From positions 1 to 41,157 of the forward strand of contig CAMOGQ010000014.1 in the NCBI GenBank assembly GCA_946614165.1: DNA of 41,157 nucleotides. Direction: 5' to 3'. The notes under the pieces are model-generated. The model was not told the origin of the DNA, did no database searches, and worked only from the letters and a program-made list of their open reading frames with translations. The translations under genes and the position numbers were made by a program. The stretch is from an uncultured Lachnospiraceae bacterium (lineage in GTDB: Bacteria > Bacillota > Clostridia > Lachnospirales > Lachnospiraceae). This document shows positions 7,825-15,535 of the stretch, piece by piece; position 1 is the stretch's first letter; every line of letters starts with the position of its first letter.

Positions 7825-8874
7825 TTAAATGATCCCGCCGTAAAGATAGAAGGCGGAGCAGGCCCCCTCGCCGGAGACCATGCAGGCCCCCACGGGATGC
7901 TCCGGCGTGCAGCCCTTTCCGAAGACTCTGCAGTCGGAAGGGGAGCATTTGCCCTGGAGCACGTCGCCGCAGCGGCAGGCAGGGTTCTCCCTGCTCTCTA
8001 TGCCCTTTATGTCAAACTTTACCCTTGCGTCATAGTCTCCCCACTGGGGGCGGAGCTTTACGCCGGAATCCTTCAGGACTCCTATGCCCCTCCATCTGGC
8101 GTCGCAGGGCTCCATCATCTCCGCCACCAGCTTCTGGGCGGCGGGAGATCCCTGATCTGTGACGACTCTGGGATAGCAGTTGACAAAGAAGGGCTCTCCC
8201 TTCTGGGCTTTGGCAACCCCTACGGCCAGGGCGGTCAGGATCTCCTTTCCCGTAAAGCCGGCCACCACGCCGGATACCCCTTTGTCCAGCATGTCCAGGC
8301 AGTCCTTTGTGCCTGTGATGGCGTGGACATGGCCGGGATAGAGATAAAAGTCCGCCGCGTCCTTCATGGCCTCGTAGGCGGAGGGCATGGTCTTGTTGGC
8401 GGTCAGGATGGTAAAGTTATGAAGGCCTTCCTGCTTTGCCTTCTGCACCGCCAGGCAGGAGGAGGGAGTGGTGGTCTCAAAGCCCACCGACAGGAAGCAT
8501 ACCTGGGTATCCGGATGCCCTGCGGCATAGTCTACGGCGTCCATGGGGGAATAGACCACCTTTACCGCGGCTCCCCGGGCCCTTGCCCCTGCCAGGCTCA
8601 TTTTTGTTCCAGGCACCCTGACCAGGTCGCCGAAGGTGCAGATGGTCACGCCCTTTTCCAGTGCCAGAAAGACAGCCTCGTCGATAAAGTCCACCGGCGT
8701 TACGCATACGGGGCAGCCGGGGCCGGAGATCAGCTGGATATCCGGGGAAAGAAGGCCCCGGATGCCCAGGCGGAAGATCTCGTGGGTATGGGTCCCGCAG
8801 ACCTCCATGATGCGGATCTTTTTCCCGCGGTAGTCCTGCAGGATCTCTCTGGCGCTTTTTGTCTGTTTTTCCAT
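7825..8874 (-). CDS. hypD: [NiFe] hydrogenase maturation protein HypD
   Basis: The protein has 349 residues. Conserved motifs include Cys26 (CGTHTHE), GPGCPVC with Cys54 and Cys57, and a Cys-rich C-terminal region (ACRCGD, KCSPSDC) that binds a [4Fe-4S] cluster. HypD with HypC is the platform on which Fe(CN)2CO is built. It is transcribed between hypC and hypE. Confidence 0.95.
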   Translation of the reverse strand: MEKQTKSAREILQDYRGKKIRIMEVCGTHTHEIFRLGIRGLLSPDIQLISGPGCPVCVTPVDFIDEAVFLALEKGVTICTFGDLVRVPGTKMSLAGARARGAAVKVVYSPMDAVDYAAGHPDTQVCFLSVGFETTTPSSCLAVQKAKQEGLHNFTILTANKTMPSAYEAMKDAADFYLYPGHVHAITGTKDCLDMLDKGVSGVVAGFTGKEILTALAVGVAKAQKGEPFFVNCYPRVVTDQGSPAAQKLVAEMMEPCDARWRGIGVLKDSGVKLRPQWGDYDARVKFDIKGIESRENPACRCGDVLQGKCSPSDCRVFGKGCTPEHPVGACMVSGEGACSAFYLYGGII

Positions 8875-8917
8875 AATTCTCTGTCCTTTACATATCCGTC
8901 CTGCAAAGCTGCCGGCC

Positions 8918-9139
8918 TTAAATCTCGATCATCAGCTGGTCCATCAGCTGCTCTGTCTCGTGGCTGTCCTCGTCCGTGATCCTGGCAATGGCCGCGCCGG
9001 CATGGACCATGACATAGTCGCCGGGCTCCAGGTCCTCCAGGAGGGCCGCTGAAACTCTTCTCTTTGCTCCGGATGCGTCCACCAGAGCGGTGCCGTCCTC
9101 ATCTATGCCGACGATTCTTGCGGGTAATCCTACGCACAT
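8918..9139 (-). CDS. hypC: [NiFe] hydrogenase assembly chaperone HypC
   Basis: The protein has 73 residues and begins MCVGLPARI with the essential Cys2, followed by a small OB-fold (DYVMVHAGAAIARI). It carries the iron unit with HypD and normally chaperones the large hydrogenase subunit. AAAGGAAAAGAT precedes the ATG. A 65-base gap to hypF holds a small GC hairpin (about 9152-9173) but no clear terminator. Confidence 0.93.
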   Translation of the reverse strand: MCVGLPARIVGIDEDGTALVDASGAKRRVSAALLEDLEPGDYVMVHAGAAIARITDEDSHETEQLMDQLMIEI

Positions 9140-9205
9140 ATCTTTTCCTTTCTGCCGCAGGGTCTGCGGCCATGGCTTTTCATATATAAAAAAGTATTTC
9201 GTTTA

Positions 9206-11569
9206 TTACAGGTCCAGAAGTCCTTTTGACTTCCTGTAGAGCCCTGCTGCCGCCTGGCCCAGGGCAATGCCTCCGTCGTTGGGGGGCACCAGGCTGTGGA
9301 TCAGGACTTTAAAGCCTTCCTTCTCCAGTCCCTCCTGCACCATTCCCAGAAGGAGGGTGTTCTGGAAGACGCCTCCGCTGAGAGCGCAGGTCATAAGTCC
9401 TGTCCTTTCCCGGATCCTGATGCAGGCCCTTATGATCATATCTGCCAGGTGCCTGTGGAAGATCCATGCAAGCCTTCCCGGATCCTCTCCCTTCAGTCTC
9501 CTTTCCAGGAGATTCCCAAAGAGAAGGTCCGTCTGCAGGACAAGGCCCCCCTCTTCCTCAGAGGGACTGAGCCAGTCAGGGGAAGAAATACAAGTGTCCT
9601 GGGGGTACCTGGGCATATCCTGATCTGTTTCCGGCTCTTTCACATACTTTTCGGCCGCGAACTGCAGGGCCGTTGCCGCTTCTCCCTCGAAGGTGGAGAC
9701 TTTCCGGATGCCCAGAAGGGCTGCTGCACCGTCAAAGAGCCTGCCCGCACTGGTGGAGACCACGCTGTTGAGTTTTTTATCCGCCATCATGAGCTGGACC
9801 CTGGCTGTCCTGTCATCGCACAGATCCAGGTCCCTTATGATCCCAAGGGTCCTGTCCCTGTCCCTGATCAGGCTGTAGATCATGGATACGGCGATCCGCC
9901 ATCCCTCTCTGGAGGAAGCGTCTCCCCCGGTCTGCAGGAAGGGCCGGATGTGGGCTTCTCTCTCAAAGCCTTCAAAGTCCGCCGTCAGGATCTCTCCTCC
10001 CCAGACGGTCCCGTCACTGCCGTAGCCTGTGCCGTCGAAGGAGACCCCTATGACTTTGCCCGCAAAATCGTTCTCTGCCAGGCAGGAGGCTATGTGGGCG
10101 TAGTGGTGCTGGATCTCCAGGACCGGAAGGCCGTACTCCCTGGCCAGGAGAGAGGAATTGTAGCGGGGATGGAGGTCGCAGACCACCAGCTCCGGCTCTG
10201 TCTCCAGCAGGGTCTCCATTCTCCCCACGGTCTCCCGCAGGGCCTTAACGGACCGCAGGTCCTCCAGGTCTCCTATATAGGACGAAGGATAAAAGAGGCC
10301 GCCCGTCCCTATGCAGAAGGTGTTCTTGAGTTCTCCTCCCATGGCAAGAACGCTCCCCTTCATCTCCTCCGACATCATGTAGGGGAGGGGGGCGTAGCCC
10401 CGGGACCTGCGGATCATGTAGGGCTTATCCTGATAAAAGTCCATGACAGAGTCGTCGCACCGGATCCGGATCATCCTGTCGTGGGAAAGGATGCAGTCGC
10501 AGAGGCGGCCCAGCTCTCTTAACGCTTCCTCGTCGTCCCTGCAGATGGGGGCTCCCGAAATGTTGCCGCTGGTCATGACCAGGGTATCCGGCATGACCAG
10601 GCCGTCGTCATAGTCAAATAAAAGGAGCTGGACCGGGGCGTAGGGGAGCATGACCCCCACTTTGGGATTGCCCGGAGCTATGGCGGAGCAGAGTTTTCCG
10701 CCCTCTTTTCTCTCCAGCAGAAGGATGGGCTTCTGGTGGCCCGTCAGGATCTCCTCCTGGGCGGGGGTAAATAAGCACTCTCTTTTGACCGTCTCCAGGT
10801 CCCGCATCATGACGGCAAAGGGCTTCATGGGCCTTCTTTTTCTCTCCCGAAGGAGGGTGACCGCCTCTTTTGAGGATGCGTCACAGCACAGGTGAAAGCC
10901 CCCGATCCCCTTGACGGCCACGATGCCGCCGGAGAGGATGGTCTTCCTCGCGAAGGTGATGGCTTCCCTTCCCCTTTCCTCTCTGCCCGCCAGATAGACC
11001 TGGGGCCCGCAGTCGTTGCAGCAGACCGGCTGGGCGTCGTAGCGGCGGGATGCCGGGTCGTAGTATTCCTTCCTGCACCTGGGACACATGGGAAAGACCT
11101 TCATGGAGGTCCTGTGCCTGTCGTAGGGCAGGGCGTCCAGGATGGTCAGCCTGGGCCCGCAGCAGGTGCAGTTGATAAAGGGATGGAGGTACCTGGGATT
11201 CCCCGGGGTATACAGCTCCTCTTTGCATTCGTCGCAGATGGCGATGTCCGGGGAAATGAAGATTTCCCCCTTTGTCTTTTCGCTCTCGATGATGGAAAAA
11301 TCGGGAAAGGATCCGGAACCCGCCGCATCCCTTACGTCCATCTTCAGGATGGCGGCCCTCCTTGGCGGCCTGTGCTCCAGAGCTTCCAGGAAGGAGGTTA
11401 CCTGCTCAGGACTTCCCTGGGCATAGATCTCCACGTAGGGGCCCTTGTTGCAGACGGATCCCCGGATGCCGTAAGAGGCGGCATGTCTTGCCACGGTGGG
11501 CCGAAAGCCCACTCCCTGGACGATGCCGTAGACCCGTATTCTTTTTGTCACTTCTTTTAAGTCCGGCAT
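9206..11569 (-). CDS. hypF: Carbamoyltransferase HypF
   Basis: The protein has 787 residues in the complete four-part architecture. An N-terminal acylphosphatase domain (VYGIVQGVGFRP) is followed by two zinc-finger modules (CDEC...CTCC and CPRC...CNDC), a YrdC-like domain (IVAVKGIGGFHL), and a C-terminal Kae1-like domain with VSFDGTGYG and SGGVFQN motifs. It activates carbamoyl phosphate with ATP and transfers the carbamoyl group to the HypE C-terminal cysteine. It lies 33 bases after the D-K fusion gene. GAGGA precedes the ATG. Confidence 0.95.
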   Translation of the reverse strand: MPDLKEVTKRIRVYGIVQGVGFRPTVARHAASYGIRGSVCNKGPYVEIYAQGSPEQVTSFLEALEHRPPRRAAILKMDVRDAAGSGSFPDFSIIESEKTKGEIFISPDIAICDECKEELYTPGNPRYLHPFINCTCCGPRLTILDALPYDRHRTSMKVFPMCPRCRKEYYDPASRRYDAQPVCCNDCGPQVYLAGREERGREAITFARKTILSGGIVAVKGIGGFHLCCDASSKEAVTLLRERKRRPMKPFAVMMRDLETVKRECLFTPAQEEILTGHQKPILLLERKEGGKLCSAIAPGNPKVGVMLPYAPVQLLLFDYDDGLVMPDTLVMTSGNISGAPICRDDEEALRELGRLCDCILSHDRMIRIRCDDSVMDFYQDKPYMIRRSRGYAPLPYMMSEEMKGSVLAMGGELKNTFCIGTGGLFYPSSYIGDLEDLRSVKALRETVGRMETLLETEPELVVCDLHPRYNSSLLAREYGLPVLEIQHHYAHIASCLAENDFAGKVIGVSFDGTGYGSDGTVWGGEILTADFEGFEREAHIRPFLQTGGDASSREGWRIAVSMIYSLIRDRDRTLGIIRDLDLCDDRTARVQLMMADKKLNSVVSTSAGRLFDGAAALLGIRKVSTFEGEAATALQFAAEKYVKEPETDQDMPRYPQDTCISSPDWLSPSEEEGGLVLQTDLLFGNLLERRLKGEDPGRLAWIFHRHLADMIIRACIRIRERTGLMTCALSGGVFQNTLLLGMVQEGLEKEGFKVLIHSLVPPNDGGIALGQAAAGLYRKSKGLLDL

Positions 11570-11602
11570 AGCAGATTTCCTCTTATGTCCAGTCCTCTTT
11601 TT

Positions 11603-14038
11603 TTATTCCCACCTGCCGGATACGGCAAAGTGGGGAAGGTCGTGCCAGGTTCCTTTAAAGGATCCGCAGAGGGGCCGGTATACGGCGTCTGCCAGGATCA
11701 TATCGAAGGCTCCGGAGGATGCAAGGGCCGTCAGGTCTCCTTCTTCCTTCAGGGGGACGTCTCCTTCCCCTCTGCACTCTTCCGGCATCATGAACCAGGA
11801 AGCGCAGGTGACGGAGGAAGCGCCCCTTTCCAGAGCTTTTTTCCGAAGGCTCTCCGAAAGGACCGCCTGGTGGAGGATCAGGATCCTCCTGCCCCTAAGG
11901 TCCTCCTCCGGAAGCAGGCACTCCGCTCCCGGAACTCCAACTTCCACGGGGATGCCGAATCGCTTTTCCAGGTCCCCGGCCGCCTGAATGGCCGCAGGGG
12001 AAACGGCTATGGTAAGAGCGGCGTCTCCCGCCCTTTTTACGTCTTCCAGGGAGGCTCCCATGCCAAAGAGCCGGATCTTTTCAAAGCCCCTGGCTTTCAG
12101 AGCTTCTTTCATGCTCTTCGAAAGGCCCGCGGGCATATCCATGGGGATGGTCCCGATGACGTTGACCGTCCTTTCACCTTCTTCGGTCCTCAGGACGTTG
12201 TTGTCCGTAAGGGTCAGGATGAGCTCTCTGTAGGCGGCCTCCGCTCCTTTGTCGTACCACTGCATGCCGGTGGATTCCACCGTCAGGATAGGAAGTGAGA
12301 CCTTCTTTTCCGCCATCCGCTTCAGGGCTCTGAAGTCGGTGCCTATGACCGCGGGGACCGGAGTCCCTATGAGGGCGGCGAAGCTGCCCCCTACCCGCTT
12401 CGCGGCGTCCGTCAGCTTTTCGATCAGCTTATCGTCCCGTCCAAGGATGGCGTCCATGTCCCTAAGCCCTGCGGAAAAGACCGCTGCTTTCTCCGTCAGC
12501 CACCTGGGCTCGTCGAAGCCGCAGATGTTGCCGGTGCAGCCGCCCGCGTCCACAATGACGTTTATGCCGCCAAGGCCGTAGAGAGCCGCCACAGCCCCCG
12601 ACTGGTCCGGGGCAAAGGGAGTAAGGACCCTTCTTAAGCCTTTGACCGTCACTTCCGTTTCCTTTAAGGTCCCCTCCTCTTTCAGTCTGGCGTGGGTGCC
12701 CACCCGGACAAGAGAGCCGGAGGCGTCCTCCCTGCCCTCCGCCGCGGCGTAAAGGGCCCTGAAAAGGCTTTCCACCCCTCCGAAGCCGAAGGGCTGTACG
12801 TCCGAATTCCACTGGACCCCCGGAAGGTCCGGATGGTACCAGGCGGCGTCCTTTCCTATGGTCATGGTAATGCCCCTGTCCTCACCCTCATAGGTCAGCA
12901 TGGAGGGATCCAGGTTGGAGTAGACCCTGGTGCCGGGACTGAGGATGGCCAGGTGGCGCAGGTATACAAAGTACTCCGGCATGAGGGCCGCGTAGATCTC
13001 CCTGACCTGGAAGCCGCAGCGGATCAGGGCCAGAGCCAGCTCGAAGGGGTTGGCGTTCAGGGCTTCTCCCACGGCAAAGACCGTATCGGGATAGGCTGCC
13101 CGGAACTTCTTCATGGCCTCCCTGGCCCTCTCCATGGGGCCGGCATCGTCCAGGTCCCTGCCCAGAGCAGAGCCCAGGGCCATGTACTGCTTATGGATCT
13201 GGTCGATCTGATAGAGCCTTGTCAGTTCTATATAGGGGATGCCCAGCTTCCGGTTCATGTCCTCCGCTGCGGGCCTTGTCTCCGTATTCAGGACCAGGCT
13301 GAAGTTGGCCTCGGACATGCGCATAAATTCCTCCATGTCGGGGCATGTGGAAATCTGCCGGATCGTCCGGATCCCCGCCTGCTGCAGGAGAGAGGGAAGC
13401 TCGCTCCCGGAATCCAGCGGTGCGAAAAAGCCCAGGAGGTTGACGGCCCTTGGATCCTTCTTTCTCTTTTCCAGCATGGAATAGAGGGACTGGCGCACAT
13501 GGACCATGGGAGGCTTTCTGCCCTCCCTGGTCAGGGCGTACATGTAGCAGGGGCGGACCGGTACCCCGGCCCTTTCCTGGGCCTTTCTGCAGACCCTTTC
13601 CATGTCGGTGCCAAGGAGAGCGTCCACGCAGGTGATGCAGATCATGACCACGGAGGGCTTTCTGTCCAGTCCCCGGCAGATGGCCTCCACCGCCGCGGGG
13701 ATCCGCTTCAGGTGCCTTCCGGTCACCAGGTCCGTTTCGTCCATGAGAAGGTAAAAGAAACGGTTCTCATAACCCGGCAGGGTGGAGATGGAGGATGTAT
13801 TCCTGCCGCAGCAGCCCGGGGATACGATCAGCATGACCGAGCCGGGTACCGACAGACCCGCCCTCTTGACCCCGAAGCCCTCGGCGCCGGGGGAGTTGAA
13901 GGCCAGGGTGGCCGGGGAGGAATAGATCAGATGGCTTCCGGTCATCAGGTGGGAGGGGATATGGTCCTTTCCCCTCTCCCACAGGTCCCGGACGGTGTAG
14001 GATACAGCTTTTTCTTCTTTATGATTCATAGGTTCCAT
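11603..14038 (-). CDS. Fused nitrogenase component 1-like protein (D-type and K-type halves)
   Basis: The protein has 811 residues, about the sum of the split D (441) and K (393) proteins. Residues 1 to about 450 match the D protein: Cys76-Cys77 near the first ligand pair, and Cys137 (ICITC-VDALLGTDM) aligned with Cys122. Residues from about 460 match the K protein: Cys501 (DAGGC) aligns with Cys37, Val483 replaces Cys19, then GRDDKLIEKL and a C-terminal LPHFAVSGR. No stop or frame change lies between the halves, so it is a genuine fusion. It follows nifH-like 2 by 22 bases. The start could be Met1 or Met4 (14029); neither has a strong ribosome site. The D-K fusion and the function are not ones I recognise as characterised. 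Confidence 0.8.
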   Translation of the reverse strand: MEPMNHKEEKAVSYTVRDLWERGKDHIPSHLMTGSHLIYSSPATLAFNSPGAEGFGVKRAGLSVPGSVMLIVSPGCCGRNTSSISTLPGYENRFFYLLMDETDLVTGRHLKRIPAAVEAICRGLDRKPSVVMICITCVDALLGTDMERVCRKAQERAGVPVRPCYMYALTREGRKPPMVHVRQSLYSMLEKRKKDPRAVNLLGFFAPLDSGSELPSLLQQAGIRTIRQISTCPDMEEFMRMSEANFSLVLNTETRPAAEDMNRKLGIPYIELTRLYQIDQIHKQYMALGSALGRDLDDAGPMERAREAMKKFRAAYPDTVFAVGEALNANPFELALALIRCGFQVREIYAALMPEYFVYLRHLAILSPGTRVYSNLDPSMLTYEGEDRGITMTIGKDAAWYHPDLPGVQWNSDVQPFGFGGVESLFRALYAAAEGREDASGSLVRVGTHARLKEEGTLKETEVTVKGLRRVLTPFAPDQSGAVAALYGLGGINVIVDAGGCTGNICGFDEPRWLTEKAAVFSAGLRDMDAILGRDDKLIEKLTDAAKRVGGSFAALIGTPVPAVIGTDFRALKRMAEKKVSLPILTVESTGMQWYDKGAEAAYRELILTLTDNNVLRTEEGERTVNVIGTIPMDMPAGLSKSMKEALKARGFEKIRLFGMGASLEDVKRAGDAALTIAVSPAAIQAAGDLEKRFGIPVEVGVPGAECLLPEEDLRGRRILILHQAVLSESLRKKALERGASSVTCASWFMMPEECRGEGDVPLKEEGDLTALASSGAFDMILADAVYRPLCGSFKGTWHDLPHFAVSGRWE

Positions 14039-14060
14039 TGGCTTTGATGTGATTGTCCTT

Positions 14061-14822
14061 TTACTCCCTGTCCTGACTCTCCAGAAGTAGGTCCGCCAGG
14101 TCCAGGAATTTTTTCGAGACCTCCAGACTTATGTCTCCCTCGATCACGGTCTTTCCCATGTCCTCATAGCGGTTGATGTCATGGCTTCTGGGGATTTCTC
14201 CCACGATCTTAAGTCCTCTTTCCGCAGCAAAGGCCTCCACCTTTTCGTTTTCATTTTCCACGTTCCTGTGGTTTAAAACGATGCCGAAGACCTTGGCGTA
14301 GGACCTGTCCTCGAAGTTCTTTACGGCGGCATAGATGTTGCCCGCGGCATAAAGGGCCATCTTTTCGCCGGAAGTAACGATCAGGACCTTTTCTGCATAG
14401 CCTTCCCGGATGGGGGCCGCAAAGCCGCCGCAGACCACGTCGCCCAGAACGTCGTAAAGGACCACGTCCGCCTTCCAGGTCTCAAAGAGCTCCAGGTCCT
14501 CCAAAAGGTTGAAGGTCGCGATAATGCCTCTTCCCGCGCAGCCAAGGCCCGGGGTGGGGCCGCCCGTCTCTATGCAGAGGATCCCCCCGTAGCCCACTCT
14601 GGAGATCTGGGAGAGCCTGTCAGGCTCCTCGTCCTCCTCCCGCAGGTAGTTCATGACGGGCCTCAGAGGCTCTCCTCCCAGGAGGTTGATGGTGGAATCC
14701 GCCTTGGGATCGCACCCGATCTGTATGACCTTCAGGCCCTTTGACGCAAAGGCCGCGGCCAGGTTGCTGGTAACGGTGGATTTGCCGATCCCGCCTTTTC
14801 CGTATATGGCGATCTTGAGCAT
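14061..14822 (-). CDS. NifH/BchL-like ATP-dependent iron-sulfur reductase 2
   Basis: The protein has 253 residues from the ATG at 14822. Walker A is GKGGIGKST (8-16), with cluster ligands Cys95 (GLGCAGRG) and Cys131 ([11 protein letters not shown]). This start is chosen because the protein then begins exactly like other NifH proteins ([11 protein letters not shown]) and GGAAGG lies just upstream; a longer in-frame extension crosses the leader terminator. It is the first gene of the long operon and probably serves the fused D-K protein that follows. Confidence 0.9.
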   Translation of the reverse strand: MLKIAIYGKGGIGKSTVTSNLAAAFASKGLKVIQIGCDPKADSTINLLGGEPLRPVMNYLREEDEEPDRLSQISRVGYGGILCIETGGPTPGLGCAGRGIIATFNLLEDLELFETWKADVVLYDVLGDVVCGGFAAPIREGYAEKVLIVTSGEKMALYAAGNIYAAVKNFEDRSYAKVFGIVLNHRNVENENEKVEAFAAERGLKIVGEIPRSHDINRYEDMGKTVIEGDISLEVSKKFLDLADLLLESQDRE

Positions 14823-14890
14823 GGATGCCTTCCTTCCTGCCGCCGGGCGGCGCGCATTTCCTTCCAGGAAAGTTCCGGAAAAAAACACAT

Positions 14891-14922
14891 AATAAAAAGC
14901 CCTCCCGCTGACGCGGAAGGGC
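14891..14922 (-). terminator. Leader (attenuator) terminator before the 12-gene operon
   Basis: On the minus strand GCCCTTCCGC (14922-14913) pairs with GCGGGAGGGC (14908-14899) around a four-base loop, with one G-U pair. A T-rich tail (14898-14891) follows. It sits about 70 bases before the first gene and after the promoter, so it should control read-through rather than end an upstream gene. Confidence 0.7.
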
Positions 14923-14977
14923 CTGCTGATACATGGCAAAAGACGCAGAAGGTGGGCAGCAGCCCGCTTTTTCTGCG
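14919..14977 (-). promoter_or_regulatory. Candidate antiterminator and upstream hairpin in the operon leader
   Basis: Two folds compete on the minus strand. In one, CGCAGAA (14977-14971) closes with TTCTGCG (14950-14944) over an inner GGGC/GCCC pair. In the other, GGGCTGCTG (14965-14957) pairs with CAGCAGGCCC (14928-14919) with one bulge. The second fold consumes the first half of the terminator stem and would allow read-through. The ligand or trigger is unknown; no riboswitch class was identified with confidence. Confidence 0.5.
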
Positions 14978-15042
14978 CACAGTGACTGTTTTTCAGGACT
15001 TCCGGATCAAAAAACATTTCTCCGTCAGAGGTTTTTTACAGC

Positions 15043-15075
15043 ATTATCATAGATGTGAGTCTGTCAGTTAGTCAA
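15043..15075 (-). promoter_or_regulatory. Promoter of the nitrogenase-like/hydrogenase-maturation operon
   Basis: Minus strand: TTGACT at 15075-15070, an 18-base spacer, TATGAT at 15051-15046 (an overlapping GATAAT lies at 15048-15043). The predicted start is near 15038, giving a leader of about 215 nt before the ATG at 14822. Confidence 0.65.
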
Positions 15076-15106
15076 TAATAACGCCCTGCTGCCGGGCAGC
15101 AGGGCG
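15075..15106 (-). terminator. Terminator of the DUF1858 gene
   Basis: A perfect 11-bp GC-rich stem (15082-15092 with 15096-15106, loop of three) is followed on the minus strand by TTATTATTG. It separates the DUF1858 gene from the operon promoter directly below. Confidence 0.6.
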
Positions 15107-15130
15107 CTTTCTTCAGACCTTTGAACTTCT

Positions 15131-15388
15131 TTAGTTTTTTTCTTCTTCGTCTTCCCATTCGATCAGGCCCAGTTCGTAGTTGAGGTACTTGAGGACCTCT
15201 TCCCCGTCGATCATGTGGACCATGCAGGCCTCATACAGAGATTCCATCTGGGCGGAAGGGCAGCTGATGCAGGCCATGCCACAGTTCATCAGAATATAGG
15301 AGGCTTCCGGATACTGCATCAGGATGTCGCCGATCAGCATGTCGCCGGTAAGGGGCTGCTTCTTCTCCAGGGCTGTTTCGTTTGCCAT
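15131..15388 (-). CDS. DUF1858 / redox-disulfide domain protein
   Basis: The protein has 85 residues. A DUF1858-type sequence begins around LTGDMLIGDILMQYPEAS, and the typical CGMACISC-PSAQ motif lies near residues 36-43 with a further Cys in LYEACM. The family is often annotated as a hybrid-cluster-protein-associated redox disulfide domain. The C-terminus is strongly acidic. The start is supported by GAGGAAG. It is transcribed in the same direction as the metallocofactor operon but has its own terminator; a functional tie is only suggested by proximity and the Cys-rich motif. Confidence 0.75.
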   Translation of the reverse strand: MANETALEKKQPLTGDMLIGDILMQYPEASYILMNCGMACISCPSAQMESLYEACMVHMIDGEEVLKYLNYELGLIEWEDEEEKN

Positions 15389-15535
15389 TTGTCTTCCTCG
15401 TTTCTTATATCATTACAGATTTATTCATTGCGTGCAATATAATTGTTCTACACCGACAATATACTCCCCTCCCCTTCTCTTTGCAAGAGAAAGATGGCAT
15501 TCCTTTGGCAAATATCGGTATAAATTTCAGTGCAG

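Noticed and set aside
7153..8979. Long plus-strand open frame opposite hypE and hypD
   Set aside because: It is a shadow of the codon bias of the minus-strand genes: no ribosome site, no recognisable domain, and it spans several real genes.
3135..14822. A true nitrogen-fixation (nif) cluster
   Set aside because: No nifB, nifEN, nifV or molybdate genes are seen, the K-type proteins lack the third P-cluster cysteine, and FeMo-cofactor ligands are not recognisable. The genes are nitrogenase-like only.
14823..15017. A 65-residue N-terminal extension of nifH-like 2
   Set aside because: The extension would be translated through the leader terminator and has no ribosome site, whereas the ATG at 14822 gives a standard NifH N-terminus with GGAAGG upstream.
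14822..15040. Cobalamin (B12) riboswitch in the operon leader
   Set aside because: Short pieces resemble the motif text (AAGTCCTG, CACTGTGCG), but the canonical B12 box (GCCAGGAGACCTGCC-like) is not present. Left as an unclassified attenuator.
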